This document shows positions 26,135 to 33,109 of a stretch of DNA of 64,000 nucleotides, piece after piece (position 1 is the stretch's first letter; every line of letters begins with the position of its first letter). This DNA is from Diphasiastrum complanatum (Eukaryota > Streptophyta > Lycopodiopsida > Lycopodiales > Lycopodiaceae). The stretch lies in the NCBI GenBank assembly GCA_029204225.1, contig CM055104.1:43553148-43617147 (forward strand), given 5' to 3'. The position numbers and the translations under genes are program-made. The notes below the pieces were generated by a model, which worked only from the letters and a program-made list of their open reading frames with translations, was not told the DNA's origin and did not search any database.

Positions 26135-29100
26135 ATTCAATATGCTTTCAATGCTTTGCTATTGATTTCATTTCACACAATACTGGTAACTGTAGAAAAT
26201 GATATGATAGTGAAAAATAAGTTAACGGACAACACTGGTCCTAAAATTGATGGCAAACTTGATAAATGAACTGCCCTTGAAAAAACCTTCATATCGGTAT
26301 TAAAAAAATTTCAAAAAAAAATAAAAAAAAAACGTTCTAGAAAACCCTAATGGAAATTTTCGGAACGCGGCCTGCAACCTTGTCCATCAATAATGACTAA
26401 TGAAGAACTATGGATTGTGAATTCACCAACTTAAATTTATTCATAATGGAATTTTACATGCCGGTAAAATGCTCTTCTCCACCCGCTTAAAATTCTGAGT
26501 CTTTGAAGAATGAAGTAGCAATTATGTTCAAGTTGCCACTGTGAGCAATTTTGCTTTTTGCAGCGTTCAAATCAGAGCTAAAATAGAGACGTTATGGAGC
26601 TTCGAAAATGAGATGAAAATTAAAAATAAATTGACTTAGAAAAGAGGGGTACAATAAAAAATAATAAAATAATCAAGTAATGATGACGGAAATATTGATG
26701 ATTGTATTCAGCTCGATGAACTGACCACTTTTCGTTTTTGTACCACCGAATTCCGAAATCACACAAAAAAGTTATAGAGGGTTGAAGGAGAAGAAAATGA
26801 GTTATACGTAACTTGGAATGAAGGTTGGTGCTAAAAAAAATTTACAAATTGGATTCTATAAAATTTGAGATCCATGAAACATTGGAATTCCCGTGAAAAA
26901 ATAAAAGGAACTGTGACAATTCTAACATTTTAAAATAAATGTTTTTCGACAGTCACTTTTGTGAGCCATTCAAGTACTCGTTGAAGGAGGTAGGCAGGGG
27001 GGTTGAGGGGCAAGCACGGGAAAAAAAAGGGGTCCACAGAAAGGTCTCGAAGAGAGAGATAAAAGGAAAAAAACCTCATCAGCACAGGATGGAAAAAATG
27101 CTCACTCGGGGCATAAATGCTCACCGGGGAAAGGGCCATAAATTAATTCACTGACTGCGTGGAGAAGGCTCACCAGAGTGTACGGCAAGGGTTAGGGTGC
27201 GGAAGGGGGGGTTGAGGTCAACCAGGGGCGGGGGGGGGAGGCGAACATTCGCGCTGCCACTAGGCGAATGTTCAGCGAACCCTTTTTGAATATATATATA
27301 AAATAATGAAAAATCAAAACACTTGAAATATTAAAAAATTCCTTCTGGGCTCAAGCGAGCATTTTGTGGGCTCAAGCAAGTTTTTTTTTCTTTAAATTGA
27401 AAAACAAAGTGAAAAGTTTGAAAATTTTTTGCAAAGGAACGAAACTTCAGGATTGAAGTTTTGAAGTGCTTCTCTCCCAAAGGAAAATGGAAAACTACTC
27501 ACACAAAATTGATATAACTCTCTCAATATTGATCCAAATCAAAAAATACTCAGTACCTCTAGAAAGCTAAGAACAAGCTCTATCAGGCCATAGAATCAGA
27601 TTAATGATTGATAGTGATTTTTGATTGGCCAAATTTACAACATAACAAGTCTGAAATTTTTTAAGGAGGAAAATTAGAGAAACTAGATCTAGAAATTAAA
27701 ATTTGTAATAACTTCTTGAAAAATAATCCAAATGACTTGTCATATAGATCGGATTAAAGCTAGGACAATGCCCCAAAATTCAATGTAAAGACAATAGGAT
27801 AAAAACTCAATTCAAATCTGAAAATTCTAAACAAAGTGAAAGCCAAATTATAATCACCTATTTGACAGCTTTTGGGAAAATTGCAATAACTTTTGCATCT
27901 CTTACCCAAATTGCTTGCAAATTGGTGCAAATGAAAGCTAAAACAAAGCTCTAAAAAGCTATGGAATCAAATTTGAAATCAGGAACGAAATTGTCTGCTA
28001 AAAATGGGTCTGAGCAGACCTGAAAATTTTATAGTTAGATATCAGCAAAAAGAAAGCTACAAAAGCAATAAACGAATTATAATGAATCATGGATCTAAGG
28101 CTCTGACACCAAGAAATGTCATGTGCCAAATCCGAGCAAATAGCAATTAAAATGAAAGTAAAGCTAGTAGCAAGAAAAGTTACAAAGTATTCATGATAGC
28201 ATATCCATAAGAAGCAAATGACACGAGGATCTCCATGGAATCACAATAGAAATGAACAAATGGTTACATAGAAATGGAAAAGGGCGTGGATTCATGTAGA
28301 TAAGGCACATGAGACCTAGCAATGGAAATCACAAAGAGGAAGCTTAGAGCTCTCTCATTTGCAAATGAGCCAAAAGATCCATGTACATTGGGCCCTTATT
28401 GGCCTATTATCCTTATTAAATACTTTGGAAGGCCTAAAGAGGGAACCACCTTGTTATTAAGGCTAATAGCTCGTTTGGGGCCTACAAAGCTTAAATTGGA
28501 TATTTTAATATGTTGACGAGCACTAATGTACTAAAAGTACATGACATCCTATTGCCTCCTTTTTTATGAGATGACAACCTAACCCAGCTTAGTTTCATCA
28601 CAGGGATCAAAGGGAATGTCAATTGTTGCGACCTACAGTCACTCGAACTTCACAGCAATCACCAACCTTTCTAATTGATCTATGGAGAGCCTATTTTACT
28701 TCTTGGGTTGTATGAGGGAATAGATGCTTTAGTTCCTCTCACAAGCTATGTTGCGGTGCAATCTTAAAGAAAGTACAACCTGATCAAAGCAAAATACGAA
28801 AAAATGTAACATCAACCAATAAACAAACTAGCAATCACTGAAAAAGGTAAAGAGCAATTACATTACTATACTGCTTACCTCTCCGGCTGCAACATGGGCA
28901 TCTACAAGAACTATCCAATCCGGTCCATGAGCTCGTACACTAGTCCAAATGTGGACCCCTCGTTGTCAGCCATGCGCAGCACAATGTAAAGTGGACGCAG
29001 CAGGGATGACAATGTATGCGCATCCCTCCAAGACTAGTCACCAAACACCATGGACGCTCCCCATCCTGGATGTGGTGAAACGTACTAGCACACCAAAGAT

Positions 29101-30016
29101 CGTTGGCAACCATCTGGAGAAGTTGTGCCCTGCACCTGATAAGACAGTCGATGACCACCAAGTAGAAAGCAAAGCATGTGGGGGCTGGCTTCCGAAGGTC
29201 CAACTGGCTGAACACCCAGAACATGGCAAGAATGCACCTCTTCTTGGTGACAAAAGTCACCAGGAAGAGGGCCTCACATTGTCCGTCACCACCATAACGA
29301 CATGTTGGGGACAATGGACAGGATGGAAGACCTAATGACATCGAACATGAACTCTGCAGAGATGACTCTCCCCTCCCTACTGCAATCCACGGCCCTCAAA
29401 AACCTTGTGCCCATGCAACTGGAGACCAAAATATTGAGGATCGACCTCCTCCTGATGTCAATCCAGCCATTGGACATAATGCTGCAACCGTATGTGGCCC
29501 CGTGGCGCCTGAGAGGTTCCATCTCTCTAGACAAGGACTCGACCCTATCCTCAGCATGTGTGTGCGGACAACCTCTAAGCTAGGGACTCTCCAGCTAGGG
29601 CTCACCGACTGTGCAAGGCGGAAGGCCCTTTTGAAGGGCTCAGAGTCAGTGATGGCAAATGGAAGGTTCAGCTCATACATCAAATTGGCCACCACCTGTG
29701 TGGCCTCTCTATCCATGTGCGGCTGATGGGCGTCGCGAATAGTCTGCTGCCTAAGAACTCTCTCTACAGGGCGACGGGTAGTGGACCTCCAGCATGGTGC
29801 ACCAACTGTAACGGGAATGGATGACGCGGCATGTTGGGCACTAGTGGATGCATCGGCTGTAGATGTGGAATGGGAAGAAAGAGATGCAGTGGCAAAGATG
29901 GGTGCAGCAGCATACGTGGGAGGCACGAATGTTGAAAACAGGCTGTGATCTTGTGGAAACGGAACATGGACGGGCGTTGAAGATAAGGCAGCAGCAAGAC
30001 GGAAGCAGGGGCAAAA

Positions 30017-30069
<53 letters not shown>

Positions 30070-30305
30070 TAGGTCCAGCGGTACCAGGATCCGCGGATCC
30101 GGTACCGCGGATCCACTGTGGTACCGCGGATCCATACTGATCCGCGGTACCAAAAAAAAATAATTTTGCGAAAATAAAATTTTCATATTTTTTTTTTTTA
30201 TTATTATGGTGCCGCCCTGGAACCGCGGATTTTTGGGCGGCACCATAACCACGGTACCACCATTATGGTACCGCGGTACCAAAATGGCGGTACCACGTGC
30301 CACTA

Positions 30306-30345
<40 letters not shown>

Positions 30346-31989
30346 CTAAGGAAGCGGACGGTGGACGCGGACACGCGTCCGGACGCTCGTCCGTGTCCGC
30401 GTCCCCGGACGCGTCCGGTTTTTTTATTTTTTTTTAATTTTTTTAAAAAAAATAAAAAAATAAAAAATGAAGCCGCGGGTGCGTATGGCGGTACGGACAC
30501 GTCCGTTTTTTATTTTTTTTAATTTTTTTTAGGGTTTTTTAGTTTAAAAAAAAAAAATTGGACACGTCCGAGGGTCGGACGCATCCAAGTCCGGATGCGG
30601 ACGCGGACGTTGCCATTCCGGCCCGGACCCTCATCCCTAAAATTTATATTAGTGTTCCAAACAATGTTTCGCTGTCCAAAACGTGGGATGCAACGACACA
30701 TGTTCCGCTGCATCTATGATATGTATATATGTACACACACACACACACACACACACACACGTATATATATATATATAATGCTATACATGTATCGTGATTG
30801 CACGTTCTAGAACAAAATGCATTCCGAGGATTTCAATTGGGTTTTTCCTAAATGCGCATTTGAAATTTTTTTCAAGAGAAACAAATTTGTAATGTGCTTT
30901 ATATTTCCTCACATTACAATTTTTTTAAATTAGTCTTGAATCATTTTTTTACCATGTTCTTTTTTCAACATAGTATTTTGCTAATTATCATGATTGCACG
31001 TACCAGAATGGAACACATTCCAGATTGCATTCCAAAAATATCAGTTAGGGTTTTTTGAGATGCACATTTGAAAAACAAGAAATTTATTTGTGTGTGTGTG
31101 TGTGTGTGTGTGTGCATATTTGATTTGTGTATATATACGTGCATATATGTGTGTGCATATTCAATGTGTTTACAATTGTATGTTTATGTTTGTGTGCATG
31201 CAAGTGTGTCCATGGTCTCTCTCGCATATCTCACATATCTCATATCTTGCACATTTCGGCCTCTCTCTCTCTCTCTCTCTACGAGATGTGCAAGATATAC
31301 GAAGTCAGAGAGGCCGAGAGAGACCATGAAAATTTGTACTGCAATTGAATGTGACATTGGATTGGTTGGATTGTTTACATGTGTTGTTAGTTCTGGCTGG
31401 AGTGAGAAGCCTCCAAGCTTTCTCCAAAAAAAAGCATATTCTTACTATTTTCTATGTTTCCTCACAATGCAAATTTTTTTGATTAGTCTAAGATCATTTT
31501 TTCAACCGTTTTGATCCGGAATGTGCATCAAGATCTTTGATGATCCAAAATGTACGCTGCAACATTGTAACACATGACTACGTGTGGCATTTTAAAGCTC
31601 ACAATTCTTTTTCTTTAAACAAATAGGTTTAGCATAGTTGATCGTGTTCCTCCACTCTTTCGTACTCTGACTACGTCCTCGTCTTACTAAGCAAGAGTTG
31701 TCAGAACTGGCAAATGCCGTAGACCTAACCAAAAAACCCAGAAATGTTTGAAATTGTTGTAGTTACGCTGCAGAGCTATGAGGAAAGTAGGAGTATGGAC
31801 GGCGTGGCGATCGAAAAGGTTGAGCAACGCTGCAAAGAAAAGAGATAGATAGATAGATAGAGATAGAATAGGGTTTACGAGAGCTCGGTGCAGGAAGAAG
31901 GCATGATGGTGGACCAGCGCCATGGCATCTGCCAGCCCCTTCTCCTGCTCTTCAGCCATGCTCACCGCATCTTCGCCTGGCGCCTGCAT
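7952..31989 (-). CDS. VPS35: VPS35, retromer scaffold subunit (22 exons, one-base frame break)
   Basis: VPS35 is the alpha-solenoid scaffold of the retromer cargo-recognition trimer with VPS26 and VPS29. It works on prevacuolar/endosomal membranes to recycle vacuolar sorting receptors and other cargo. I joined 22 exons by GT/AG sites and family alignment. Landmarks are the N-terminal FFLHRAL, the PRLYLL motif at residues 109-114 (split by the exon 3/4 junction and needed for VPS26 contact), [48 protein letters not shown], and the C-terminal IRYIQFQK. Coding exons sum to 2393 nt; with one more base this would be 797 residues, close to the usual 780-800. Exon 12 ends in phase 2 but exon 13 must be read in phase 0, so as written translation stops after about 462 residues. 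All other junctions agree. Identification is very sure; functionality is not. Confidence 0.93.
8396..8509 (-). CDS. VPS35: VPS35 exon 21
   Basis: Acceptor TTATTTCAG, donor GTAAGA. Encodes [18 protein letters not shown] and [11 protein letters not shown]. Its first base completes the Arg codon begun in exon 20, and its last two bases begin the Lys codon finished in exon 22. Confidence 0.92.
8872..8975 (-). CDS. VPS35: VPS35 exon 20
   Basis: Acceptor TTTTGTAG, donor GTGAGC. Encodes [20 protein letters not shown] and ends QDGER. Strong family match in the C-terminal solenoid that binds VPS29. Confidence 0.92.
10295..10402 (-). CDS. VPS35: VPS35 exon 19
   Basis: Acceptor TGATGATAG, donor GTAAGT. 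Encodes [18 protein letters not shown] and [16 protein letters not shown], 36 codons in phase 0. Confidence 0.92.
10575..10668. repeat. CG-rich repeat in VPS35 intron 18, possible hAT end
   Basis: A short, sharply CG-rich patch in AT-rich intron DNA. It repeats variants of TTTCGCGGTTC and CGCGTTTCGG in both orientations. Read on the minus strand it starts GTTGCAGCG, the same bases found near the left end of the hAT element at 21662. Clustered subterminal repeats are typical of hAT ends, so this may be a non-autonomous relative or a solo end. Partner terminus and target duplication were not found. Confidence 0.4.
11351..11431 (-). CDS. VPS35: VPS35 exon 18
   Basis: Acceptor TCCAAGCAG, donor GTGAGT. 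Encodes [20 protein letters not shown], 27 codons in phase 0. Confidence 0.92.
11615..11683 (-). CDS. VPS35: VPS35 exon 17
   Basis: Acceptor TCTTCAG, donor GTATGT. Encodes [20 protein letters not shown], 23 codons in phase 0. Confidence 0.92.
12191..12271 (-). CDS. VPS35: VPS35 exon 16
   Basis: Acceptor ATTTTCAG, donor GTTGGT. Encodes [20 protein letters not shown]. This is the least conserved exon; it is a few residues shorter than the flowering-plant form in an acidic loop, but phases match on both sides. Confidence 0.85.
12625..12714 (-). CDS. VPS35: VPS35 exon 15
   Basis: Acceptor CTGCATAG, donor GTATTA. The correct frame reads [20 protein letters not shown] and PPLIFAALK, 30 codons in phase 0. 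Another open frame over the same bases is a shadow. Confidence 0.9.
12943..13032 (-). CDS. VPS35: VPS35 exon 14
   Basis: Acceptor GGTGACAG, donor GTGATC. Encodes [20 protein letters not shown] then HEEMFK, 30 codons in phase 0; the acidic EED-F-EEQN stretch is typical of plant VPS35. Confidence 0.92.
14925..14993 (-). CDS. VPS35: VPS35 exon 13
   Basis: Acceptor ACTGCCAG, donor GTAAAT. In phase 0 it encodes [17 protein letters not shown] and ends MDE, a clear family match. Exon 12 delivers it in the wrong phase; read on from exon 12 as written, a TGA appears after seven further codons. Confidence 0.88.
15108..15343 (-). CDS. VPS35: VPS35 exon 12 (ends one base short)
   Basis: Acceptor TGAGGCAG, donor GTAACA. 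Encodes [42 protein letters not shown] and [10 protein letters not shown]. Length 236 nt, leaving phase 2 at the donor, whereas exon 13 needs phase 0. The final bases, TTCCTCAAG, look like a family ending of the type Ser-x-Lys with one base (or four) missing. I found no other GT nearby that restores the frame. Confidence 0.9.
15440..15556 (-). CDS. VPS35: VPS35 exon 11
   Basis: Acceptor CTTCTCCAG, donor GTAGGT. Encodes [30 protein letters not shown], 39 codons in phase 0. Confidence 0.92.
16316..16530. repeat. Direct duplication inside VPS35 intron 10
   Basis: Two diverged copies of about 90 bp, at about 16316-16400 and 16441-16530, each starting CCATTTGTTTGA and containing the word CTGGCCAC. 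Several substitutions separate them, so the duplication is old. No coding content. Confidence 0.7.
16763..16822 (-). CDS. VPS35: VPS35 exon 10
   Basis: Acceptor CACTTGCAG, donor GTAAAG. Encodes [20 protein letters not shown], exactly 20 codons in phase 0. Confidence 0.92.
16933..17007 (-). CDS. VPS35: VPS35 exon 9
   Basis: Acceptor GCCTGCAG, donor GTAGAC. Encodes [20 protein letters not shown] and ASLPE, 25 codons in phase 0. Confidence 0.92.
17127..17249 (-). CDS. VPS35: VPS35 exon 8
   Basis: Acceptor CTGTTCCAG, donor GTAAGT. Encodes [20 protein letters not shown] and [12 protein letters not shown], one of the most conserved parts of the protein; 41 codons in phase 0. Confidence 0.94.
17363..17452 (-). 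CDS. VPS35: VPS35 exon 7
   Basis: Acceptor TTTGGCAG, donor GTCAAT. Encodes [20 protein letters not shown] and VLPRILEQ, 30 codons in phase 0. Confidence 0.92.
17651..17707 (-). CDS. VPS35: VPS35 exon 6
   Basis: Acceptor TCGTCTGCAG, donor GTACGA. Encodes [19 protein letters not shown], the charged helix typical of plant VPS35; 19 codons in phase 0. Too short to stand out as an ORF. Confidence 0.92.
17976..18063 (-). CDS. VPS35: VPS35 exon 5
   Basis: Acceptor TTTGCAACAG, donor GTTCAA. Encodes [20 protein letters not shown] and VRMQHQ. Its first base completes the Gly codon opened in exon 4. Confidence 0.93.
18148..18333 (-). CDS. VPS35: VPS35 exon 4
   Basis: Acceptor CTTTTGTAG, donor GTAAGC. 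Encodes [40 protein letters not shown] and GSEYEG. Completes the PRLYLL motif used for VPS26 binding in the family. Confidence 0.94.
18704..18827 (-). CDS. VPS35: VPS35 exon 3
   Basis: Acceptor CATCCGTCAG, donor GTTAGT. Encodes [20 protein letters not shown], then [14 protein letters not shown]. Begins by completing a Tyr codon from exon 2 and ends two bases into the Leu of PRLYLL. Confidence 0.92.
18937..19033 (-). CDS. VPS35: VPS35 exon 2
   Basis: Acceptor TTGTGCATCAG, donor GTATCC. Encodes [20 protein letters not shown] and [12 protein letters not shown]. Phase 0 at its start, matching the end of exon 1 almost 13 kb away. Confidence 0.94.
20490..21661 (-). pseudogene. Ty3/gypsy gag relic, two tandem gag-like units
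   Basis: On the minus strand 21661-21404 is open and reads [20 protein letters not shown], then [13 protein letters not shown], the pattern of a plant retrotransposon gag core. After stops it continues with [21 protein letters not shown] second, more decayed unit further on (about 21020-20640) reads [17 protein letters not shown] and again a CFAGF-like piece. Nothing like protease or RT follows. The hAT element at 21662 sits right at its 5' edge. Confidence 0.6.
21662..21770 (+). repeat. hAT left terminal and subterminal repeats
   Basis: Starts CTGTGTTGCAG and continues with several copies of GATCCGG, TTCCGGATCG and a CGGAACGC word. The right end carries CGGAACGCGGCCTGCAAC. Such clusters are usual transposase binding sites in hAT elements; that role is inferred. 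Confidence 0.6.
22470..25868 (+). pseudogene. hAT transposase gene, near-complete but disrupted
   Basis: Order: a BED-like zinc finger ([20 protein letters not shown], 22522-22600), a Ser/Gly-rich spacer, the DUF659-type RNase H-like part with FLRGVD and [11 protein letters not shown], then [12 protein letters not shown], an all-helical stretch, and the hAT dimerisation domain ([19 protein letters not shown] to KKRNRLS). Exon edges I can place: donor after 23832, acceptor before 23935, donor after 24344, acceptor before 24431, donor after 24600, acceptor before 24692, donor after 25032. Breaks: no donor is visible where the frame closes at 23409, a TAG interrupts at 25013-25015, and the acidic/RG-rich tail (25136-25868) needs at least one frameshift and reads through a stop at 25563. 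The start exon is not clear. Confidence 0.8.
26065..26132 (+). repeat. (AG)34 microsatellite
   Basis: Uninterrupted AG dinucleotides, 68 bp, in the 3' part of the hAT element. Confidence 0.98.
26391..28098. other. AT-rich non-coding stretch left of the LTR
   Basis: No coding sequence recognised. Given the minus-strand LTR and primer site next to it, this may be the internal part of a non-autonomous retroelement. A small G-rich patch lies near 27195-27245. Confidence 0.4.
28099..28111 (-). promoter_or_regulatory. Primer binding site like tRNA-Met
   Basis: On the minus strand this reads TGGTGTCAGAGCC, one mismatch from the copia-type primer site complementary to initiator tRNA-Met. It lies 5 bp inside the LTR edge, as expected. 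Confidence 0.65.
28117..28546 (-). repeat. 430-bp LTR, minus orientation
   Basis: Starts TGTCATGT and ends ACATGACA, a perfect 8-bp inverted terminal pair with the TG...CA form of LTRs. A tRNA-Met-like primer site follows it on the minus strand, so this is a 5' LTR and its element would extend toward lower coordinates. I did not find the second LTR. Confidence 0.65.
28880..30019 (-). pseudogene. Second hAT transposase relic
   Basis: On the minus strand, from 30019 downward: a Ser/Thr/Ala-rich spacer, then [20 protein letters not shown], matching the other hAT's region before DUF659. After a frame change come [20 protein letters not shown] and [11 protein letters not shown]. The section with the second catalytic Asp is missing, and the reading resumes at [20 protein letters not shown]. 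The end near 28900 corresponds to the YEFMDRIG region; no dimerisation domain remains. Related to but clearly different from the hAT at 21662. Confidence 0.75.
30020..30067 (+). repeat. (TA)n microsatellite, left of fold-back element
   Basis: Perfect alternating TA over 48 bp, directly abutting the element at 30068. Confidence 0.97.
30068..30307. mobile_element. Fold-back element inside a (TA)n tract (Micron-like MITE)
   Basis: A 240-bp unit sits between two (TA)n runs. Both ends read inward as CATAG followed within about 15 bp by GGTACC, giving an imperfect inverted repeat that extends through TATATATCATAG. Each half repeats GGTACC, CCGCGG and GGATCC words, in opposite orientations around an AT-rich centre. 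Elements that insert into TA microsatellites are known in rice as Micron; the resemblance is in habit and I cannot claim sequence kinship. Confidence 0.55.
30308..30351 (+). repeat. (TA)n microsatellite, right of fold-back element
   Basis: Alternating TA over about 44 bp, resuming directly after the element. Confidence 0.97.
30357..30639. mobile_element. GGACGCGTCC-rich fold-back element
   Basis: About 280 bp. Left half carries GCGGACGC, GGACGCGTCC and GTCCGCGTCC; right half carries the same words inverted (GGATGCGGACGCGGAC), with an A/T-rich middle. The right end reversed is TTAGGGATGAGGGTCCGG, which looks like a hAT terminus (YAGGGATG); the left end CTAAGGAAGCGGAC matches it only loosely. 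Probably a non-autonomous hAT-like MITE. Confidence 0.45.
30733..30760 (+). repeat. (AC)14 microsatellite
   Basis: Perfect AC run, followed by a short (TA) run to about 30776. Confidence 0.95.
31089..31114 (+). repeat. (TG)13 microsatellite
   Basis: Perfect TG run of 26 bp in intron 1 of VPS35. Confidence 0.95.
31211..31328. repeat. Imperfect hairpin around a (CT)n loop
   Basis: Outer stem CATGGTCTCTCTCG (31211-31224) pairs perfectly with CGAGAGAGACCATG (31315-31328). Inner stem ATATCTTGCACAT (31242-31254) pairs perfectly with ATGTGCAAGATAT (31286-31298). The loop is mostly CT repeat. Confidence 0.7.
31879..31989 (-). CDS. VPS35: VPS35 exon 1 (start exon)
   Basis: Opens with ATG at 31989-31987 and reads [20 protein letters not shown], then [13 protein letters not shown], followed by donor GTAAAC. 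It aligns with the plant start region ending in NAFYMHRAL and joins exon 2 (DANNLRDAL) in phase 0. The frame stays open upstream through Arg/Gly/Pro runs made by simple repeats, so the true start is taken at this ATG; a second ATG ten codons later is also possible. Closer to the family at its end than at its beginning. Confidence 0.85.
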
Positions 31990-32340
31990 CGCAATCGCTG
32001 CACCTCCTCCCCACCCCCCCCCCCCCCCCCCCTCGCGATCAATCACTCGCTTTACCAATCTCCTCCTCCTCCTCCTCCTCCTCCTCTGTGGGTGATCTGT
32101 GAGCCAGGAGGAGGGGGACGGGGGCGGAGGTGGGGGTTGGGTGGTGAAGTCCAGTTTGCCACATGCGAATTCTACAGCCACCGCATCCGTTACACCCCCC
32201 TAAAGATATCTTTTGTGTAATACAAAACCTTCTTTGAATATTGAAAGATATTAAAACCCATCAATGGACAAATAGATGAAAGCACATAGAAAATGATAAT
32301 GCCCATTGACAAATAGGAATTAAGCTAAAAAGCCTAGCAA
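31990..32340 (-). promoter_or_regulatory. VPS35 5' leader and proximal promoter (presumed)
   Basis: Between the start codon and a LINE-like relic. It holds a run of about 18 C (about 32013-32031) and a (CTC)n run near 32061-32088 on the plus strand, hence purine-rich in the transcript. No clear TATA box was seen in the proper orientation. Confidence 0.4.
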
Positions 32341-32369
32341 AACGTAAAATATTAAAGTAATTAAAGTAA

Positions 32370-33109
32370 TTACTCAAAACGTACTGCTTGATGTAAGTCG
32401 CTAACTAGAATAGTTGCAGTAATAGGTAATGCAAGAAGCTTCGAACTCGTCGCCCCTGCAAATTGAGCTCGTCGATCAAGAATTGAAAGCGCCTGTGAAC
32501 GTTGCAATGCAACAGAAATATGTTGACGATAGAAAGATACGATGACGAATGGTAATGTTACGCTTTGTCCCTGACGCTTCACAACAAGCTCCGCACATAG
32601 TGACAAAAAATCATTAAATTTCTTATGAAGACATCAGTATGTTTTCAGAGCAAAAGGGATGAATTCTTCACCAGATGCATGATCGTTATAATCTCTCTCC
32701 TTCTCTTGAGCTGCGGGAGATGCGGCAGCCCCTTGCGTGTTGGAAAAACAACGAAGAAGGTCATGTCGAGAGGGATCAACAATAACAACATCTTCAAGAG
32801 CGCAGATTCCCTCACACAAGAGAACAAGCTCAGCACGTTGACGAAATGATTGCCCAGATGGGCCTGGCAAAATGTGTGTCTGCTCTCGAACAACATGGAT
32901 GCCACTATCATGAGCAATAGTTGAAGAACATCACGAATAGAATCATGTGACACTATAAGATCTCCACCTGAGGGGCACCGCGTAAGATGAGTACCCAAGG
33001 AATCCAACACATGCCCACATGAACACTTAGAGAGCTCACTTAACACTGAATGTGGAAGTCCCAATCTAGTACAAAGGGCAGTGATAAACAAGTCAAATGA
33101 GAGTTGCAA
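32370..33109 (-). pseudogene. LINE-like relic: RT C-terminal zinc motif and following domain
   Basis: On the minus strand from 33109: SKCSCGHVLDSLGTHLTRCP then VSHDSIRDVL, a C-x-C...H...C motif followed by H-D-x-I-R-D that I know from the C-terminal part of plant non-LTR reverse transcriptase proteins. After a frameshift it reads EDVVIVDPSRHDLL and AAQEKERDYN, then after another, SFYRQHISVALQRSQALSIL. At least two frameshifts; no RT palm remains. The family name is inference. It ends less than 400 bp upstream of the VPS35 start codon. Confidence 0.5.

Larger units (their letters stand above)
21662..26382 (+). mobile_element. Complete hAT-superfamily DNA transposon
   Basis: Bounded by a perfect 8-bp direct repeat, TCCATCAA, at 21654-21661 and 26383-26390, the length hAT elements duplicate. 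Terminal inverted repeats are imperfect: CTGTGTTGCAG on the left against CAAGGTTGCAG (reverse of the right end), 8 of 11 matching. The left subterminal zone repeats GATCCGG. Inside is a plus-strand transposase gene with several introns. The element is 4721 bp and lies in VPS35 intron 1, opposite to the gene. Confidence 0.85.
19034..31878 (-). other. VPS35 intron 1 (12.8 kb), filled with transposons
   Basis: GT donor at 31878-31877 and AG acceptor at 19035-19034 on the minus strand. No VPS35 coding sequence is needed between exons 1 and 2. Apart from the mobile elements listed separately, 19040-20490 and 30650-31870 contain only AT-rich sequence, microsatellites and one hairpin. Confidence 0.85.

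Noticed and set aside
31687-32181. 164-residue single-exon minus-strand protein
   Set aside because: Only its middle is real (VPS35 exon 1). The upstream Arg/Gly/Pro part comes from GGA and C/G runs and the downstream part is intron.
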